Below, piece by piece: positions 60,515-64,000 of a stretch of 64,000 bases of DNA. Below the pieces are notes generated by a model. It ran no database searches, was not told where the DNA came from, and worked only from the letters and a program-made list of their open reading frames with translations. Source of the stretch: Bacteroidales bacterium UBA1181 (lineage in GTDB: Bacteria > Bacteroidota > Bacteroidia > Bacteroidales > Paludibacteraceae); contig DBYR01000006.1 in assembly GCA_002310215.1 (NCBI GenBank), positions 1-64,000 of the forward strand, given 5' to 3'. The position numbers were made by a program, and so were the translations under genes. Position 1 is the stretch's first letter. Every line of letters starts with the position of its first letter.

Positions 60515-62488
60515 CTATTCCTTTACAATCTTAATACACTGATTATCCACCATAAGGAAATACACACCTGAGGCATGTGGCATAGCAACTACCGCATGTC
60601 CATCCTCATCAGCCCAACACTCTGAGAATAAAGATCCTATAGGCGTGTAAAGGCGGACCATCGAGCCATCAGACAATCCAGAAAGAGAAATTCTTTGATT
60701 ATCCACATAATAATAACTTATCGAATGGCTATCCGATTCATCTTTCACAAACGTCCAGACACCCTCTGGTATGGTCTTGGACACCATGAAGTCCTTCGAA
60801 ATCGGGCTACCCGCCAATGCTTGGTACGGCATTCCGTCGCTACCCATCATCATCTTTATCGGTTGAACCGTCACCTTGTACTCACCCTCCTCCGCTAGGC
60901 TGTCGAGAATAAGGAATACAGATCCGCCACGATAGGTGGTATCCAATTGACCTCCGTTAAACAAAGGGTTCTCGTTACCGAACGACTCCCCACTTGGTGT
61001 CTCGAACAACCAAGTGTATTTCACGGATGTGTTGACATCCACAGGGTAGACCTCAAACTTGCCTGAATCCTTCTTGTTCGGCACATAAATTGTATCAGGG
61101 CCCATGATTTCCGTCGGCTGTACTGGCTCACAGTTCTTACCCGTCACCTCAAACTCGATTGGTTTATCTATTGGATGTCCATTGTCACTCTTCACACGGA
61201 ATTTCTTTCTGCCAATCCAATCGACATGGATGGTGATGGACTGCTTATCCTTTCCCCTCTGCACAAAGCCCGCCACATACAACGGCTGCCATATACCGTT
61301 GTCGCGACGTTCCCAGATATATTCCGCTTCCCTTGGGAACCCAGCGGCACTCACATGGACATCCTCTCCCACACAGGCCTCCTTGCGACCCAAGGAATAG
61401 TCAGATGCATCTGCGGAGATGTAGTCGATCGCCACCGTGGCACAAGATGGCCATTGCTTGAACTCCGGATATATCCTCAATTCCTCCTGAGATAGTGTCT
61501 TGAACTGGCCATAGAAAATAACTTCCATACGAATCAAACGATGACCATTTCGCACGAATCCCCATACGTCACCACCCAAAACGACAGATTGGTCAAGGCG
61601 AGTACCTCTCGCACAATCCTCATATTCCTTCAAGTGTTGACCTGTTTCCCCATCATACATCTCGACATCCACACACAAATCGACAGGGGTACCGAAACTC
61701 GTACGGAAGTTCATCTTCGCCATCTCATCAAAGCTTTGGCAATTGGTAAGATCCAAATAGAGACGCATCGTGAAACGGAATGTCTTGTCCAGGTATTTAT
61801 CCCTATCGAACGTCAGGAAGAATGGTGTATCGTTACAATTCCCGCCATTGAAAACATAATAATAGTTATTGCCAGCCACACCCATGACAGAGTCCACATC
61901 GGTCGTTTTCCAACCCTTCACAACCTTTCCCGCAGAACAACATTGGAATCGGATGCCATTCGAAGCAAAGTGGTTCTCCAAACAGTAGTTGTTATTATCG
62001 AAACTGATTTGGTCCTCGTCACATCCGACAGACGGGTTGAAGTCCGTACCCAAATAATAGTCGCCCGTCGTCGTCACGTGGCTGATTTCAGGGCAATCAT
62101 TGTTCACCCATATAGTGGCTTCATTACTTTTTAGAGTAGAATCCGCCGCATCAACGAACTGGTACATCACATGTTGGTCGGTCATTATATCCCCAAACGT
62201 ATATTCGCCCGAACTGTTTTTCGTGGTGGAACCGATCTCCGTCCATGTTCTTCCGTTAAATGACCGGTAGACGTCCACCATATCACCCACAGAATACCCA
62301 CTGTCCGCTCTAGCACTCAACATCAAGCGTTCATCCACACATGCCAACGTGTCCATGGTCCCATTGACCATCAACGTCATAGCATTCTGCGCACTCAAGG
62401 CAACAGAAAACGTGGAGAACATAAAAAACACAAGGAAACGATTTAGAAGGGGAACACCCATAGGAAGAAGGTTCTGATTACGTGCCAT
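60515..62488 (-). CDS. Exported protein with T9SS type A sorting domain
   Basis: About 657 residues from the ATG at 62488; 62515 and 62461 are in-frame alternatives. A minus-strand TAATTTTG (62541-62534) predicts transcription start near 62527, so 62515 would leave a very short leader. Signal peptide (FLVFFMFSTFSVALSAQ), Ig- or PKD-like repeats with Cys pairs, ending VRLYTPIGSLFSECW...GVYFLMVDNQCIKIVKE (type A tail). No catalytic motif. Probably a cell-surface structural or adhesion protein. Confidence 0.8.
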   Translation of the reverse strand: MARNQNLLPMGVPLLNRFLVFFMFSTFSVALSAQNAMTLMVNGTMDTLACVDERLMLSARADSGYSVGDMVDVYRSFNGRTWTEIGSTTKNSSGEYTFGDIMTDQHVMYQFVDAADSTLKSNEATIWVNNDCPEISHVTTTGDYYLGTDFNPSVGCDEDQISFDNNNYCLENHFASNGIRFQCCSAGKVVKGWKTTDVDSVMGVAGNNYYYVFNGGNCNDTPFFLTFDRDKYLDKTFRFTMRLYLDLTNCQSFDEMAKMNFRTSFGTPVDLCVDVEMYDGETGQHLKEYEDCARGTRLDQSVVLGGDVWGFVRNGHRLIRMEVIFYGQFKTLSQEELRIYPEFKQWPSCATVAIDYISADASDYSLGRKEACVGEDVHVSAAGFPREAEYIWERRDNGIWQPLYVAGFVQRGKDKQSITIHVDWIGRKKFRVKSDNGHPIDKPIEFEVTGKNCEPVQPTEIMGPDTIYVPNKKDSGKFEVYPVDVNTSVKYTWLFETPSGESFGNENPLFNGGQLDTTYRGGSVFLILDSLAEEGEYKVTVQPIKMMMGSDGMPYQALAGSPISKDFMVSKTIPEGVWTFVKDESDSHSISYYYVDNQRISLSGLSDGSMVRLYTPIGSLFSECWADEDGHAVVAMPHASGVYFLMVDNQCIKIVKE

Positions 62489-62533
62489 ACCAAAATGATT
62501 ATTTGAAAATTCCATTCACATTGCAATAATAAT

Positions 62534-62541
62534 CAAAATTA
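62534..62541 (-). promoter_or_regulatory. -7 promoter element of the T9SS type A gene
   Basis: Minus-strand TAATTTTG (plus CAAAATTA), matching TAnnTTTG. Confidence 0.45.
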
Positions 62542-62753
62542 CATAAAAAATCACTCAATCGCTAAAAAAAACGTCATCAAGTCCTAACAATCAAACAAAT
62601 ACGGATATCACCCCAACACAAAACCATCATCCATATCATAAGACGAAAGCACTTCGATTATATGACGCAGCAAATGAGGAATCGTCCACAAAGAGCATAA
62701 AAAAAGAAGGAAACCCACGAAAGATTTCCTTCTTATCAAACTAATAAAAGCGT

Positions 62754-64000
62754 TTATTTCATCTTAACTATTTCCACAGATCCCCTCATCACAGAGCCGT
62801 CGATCATGACAACCTCATAGAAGTAGACGCCTGGGTCAGCCCTATGTCCTTTGTGTGTACCGTCCCATCCGTTTTGTCCCACGAACACTTTCTGTCCGTA
62901 GCGGTCGTAGATGGTGACAGGATGACGCTCCATGAAGTAGTCGTTCAGACCGTCTCTCGTAAACGGTGTGAAGGCCGTCGGAATCCTCGTGATGACATCC
63001 ACCTGAATCAGGCTGCTGGCAGCCGAAGGGCAAACGCCATCATTGATGACCACGTAATAGAGAGAAGTATCCAAAGGAGTATCTTCGATGTACGAATTCT
63101 CAGAGGTACCGGAGAAGAGGTTCTCATCCTCCTCGTCGCCAAGTTCCGAACGGGTCGAGTCCGTAGAATAATTATAGTCATACGAGGAAGTCATGTTGCT
63201 ATAGAACTCACGGTCGAAACGTCCCACCACTCTGTACCACTCAGTGGATAGGAAGTCATAGCCTGTCTTCAGTTTCAACGTGACAGTCTCACCTCGCCAG
63301 ATGCGGACAGGGTTGCTTGGTTCCGTCTCCACGATGATGCTATCTGGCATATAACGTTTATGGACATCCAACAAGACAGAGTCATAGACGTGGAGTCTAT
63401 CCTGTTTGAAGAGATTGTATTTATCCACAGAGCCGAAGAACTTAATGGAATCCTCGACAGTGTTCTTTCCGAAGTCATCTCCGTCGCACAACATAAAGAG
63501 CGAGCCGAGGGATGAAGTGGATCCGCATCGGTTCTCCAAGACATACTTGAGGGACTCGCCATTGTGGCTTCGCTGCAATGGGCCTTTCACACTATCCTCG
63601 AATTCGAACGGTACACTGTCGAACGTCCAATAAGCGGCAGTGATGTCCGCACCCATATCAGACTCGCACTTGATATACGGACTGAGATCCAACAGATTAC
63701 CCTCACACTCCGAAAGGACGGCGCTATTGAGGCGCACACGAGGCTGCTCCGCAATATTGATGTATGAGGTGGCCGTATCCGAGCAACCAGTGGTGGTATC
63801 CATCGCGACGAAGGTATAATAACCGCTCTCCGATCTCTTCGACAACGCTATCAACTTCTTCTGCGCCGCATCAGAGCCTCCGTAGCGGGAAATAACCTCC
63901 TCGAAACGAGAGAGGTAGGTGTATGGGTTATCACTGAACATCAACATATCAGGGTTCACCTTATCACCCCTATAATAGTCGTAGCTGAACACACTTGGGA
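62754..64000 (-). CDS. T9SS type B exported protein, C-terminal part (5' end outside window)
   Basis: The frame is open to the window end, so the start lies beyond base 64000. The visible ~415 residues contain Ig-like cell-surface modules, and end in a type B sorting domain: PTAFTPFTRDGLNDYF, TIYDRYGQKVFVGQNGWDGTHKG and PGVYFYEVVMIDGSVMRGSVEIVK. Exported by the type IX system; function otherwise unknown. Confidence 0.85.
   Translation of the reverse strand, partial: PSVFSYDYYRGDKVNPDMLMFSDNPYTYLSRFEEVISRYGGSDAAQKKLIALSKRSESGYYTFVAMDTTTGCSDTATSYINIAEQPRVRLNSAVLSECEGNLLDLSPYIKCESDMGADITAAYWTFDSVPFEFEDSVKGPLQRSHNGESLKYVLENRCGSTSSLGSLFMLCDGDDFGKNTVEDSIKFFGSVDKYNLFKQDRLHVYDSVLLDVHKRYMPDSIIVETEPSNPVRIWRGETVTLKLKTGYDFLSTEWYRVVGRFDREFYSNMTSSYDYNYSTDSTRSELGDEEDENLFSGTSENSYIEDTPLDTSLYYVVINDGVCPSAASSLIQVDVITRIPTAFTPFTRDGLNDYFMERHPVTIYDRYGQKVFVGQNGWDGTHKGHRADPGVYFYEVVMIDGSVMRGSVEIVKMK

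Overview
The window looks like a chromosome segment of an anaerobic Bacteroidota, probably order Bacteroidales. The evidence is type IX secretion (T9SS) sorting domains on several exported proteins, promoters of the TTG-N19/20-TAnnTTTG type, few Shine-Dalgarno sites, a fused carAB gene, a Dcu-type C4-dicarboxylate transporter and a secreted GH5 glucanase. I saw no rRNA, tRNA, CRISPR array or transposase.

Layout. 1-6.0 kb: end of a T9SS type B protein, an AGCS amino acid:Na+ symporter, a broken gene copy, and a large exported protein with two near-identical 680-bp repeats. 6.2-15.7 kb: a leftward operon of three glutamine amidotransferases (purF-like, pyrG, fused carAB), divergent from an ammonium transporter. 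16-19.2 kb: an exported small protein plus GH5 glucanase, then a dicarboxylate transporter. 19.7-25 kb: a CrtI-like flavoprotein, cysE, and a ThiD-AraC fusion regulator followed by pdxST. 25-56 kb: a large sulfur-metabolism region. 56-64 kb: amidohydrolase, ung, a LysR regulator, an SDR and two more T9SS proteins, the last cut by the window edge.

The centre of interest is the sulfur region. Next to cysK lies a nitrogenase-like operon: nifB-like, nifX-like, nifH-like, a second nifX-like gene with a Cys/Gly-rich insert, and a D/K pair. About 16 kb downstream a second, divergent nitrogenase-like D/K pair follows a cysK-like gene, an ATP-grasp enzyme and an esterase. Only one NifH and one NifB serve both pairs within the window. 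All four D/K subunits keep three Cys at P-cluster-like positions, and both D subunits keep the Cys that holds the cofactor in NifD. No nifEN, nifV, nifUS or molybdate genes are present. Around these lie CBS and CGL (reverse transsulfuration), a ThiF/DsrE/TusA sulfur-relay set, a methionine-type ABC importer with an outer membrane porin, cysE, three cysK-family genes and a PatB-type C-S lyase. The simplest reading is a nitrogenase-like reductase system for obtaining sulfur from organic sulfur compounds, related in idea to the methylthio-alkane reductase (marBHDK) of Rhodospirillum, but with two reductases. This function is inferred, not shown.

The CBS/CGL/ThiF/DsrE/TusA operon and the porin/MetQNI operon each start with the same control module: a shared promoter box, a 60-64 codon ORF ending in a Cys-rich tail (CCCRCCMPxC), and a conserved RNA element at fixed distances after the stop codon. 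This looks like a cysteine-sensing leader system. The cysK promoter, and more weakly the promoter before the second D/K operon, share the promoter box, which suggests one sulfur-starvation regulon. A short relic of a third nitrogenase-like K gene (51017-51061) suggests the system once had more copies here.
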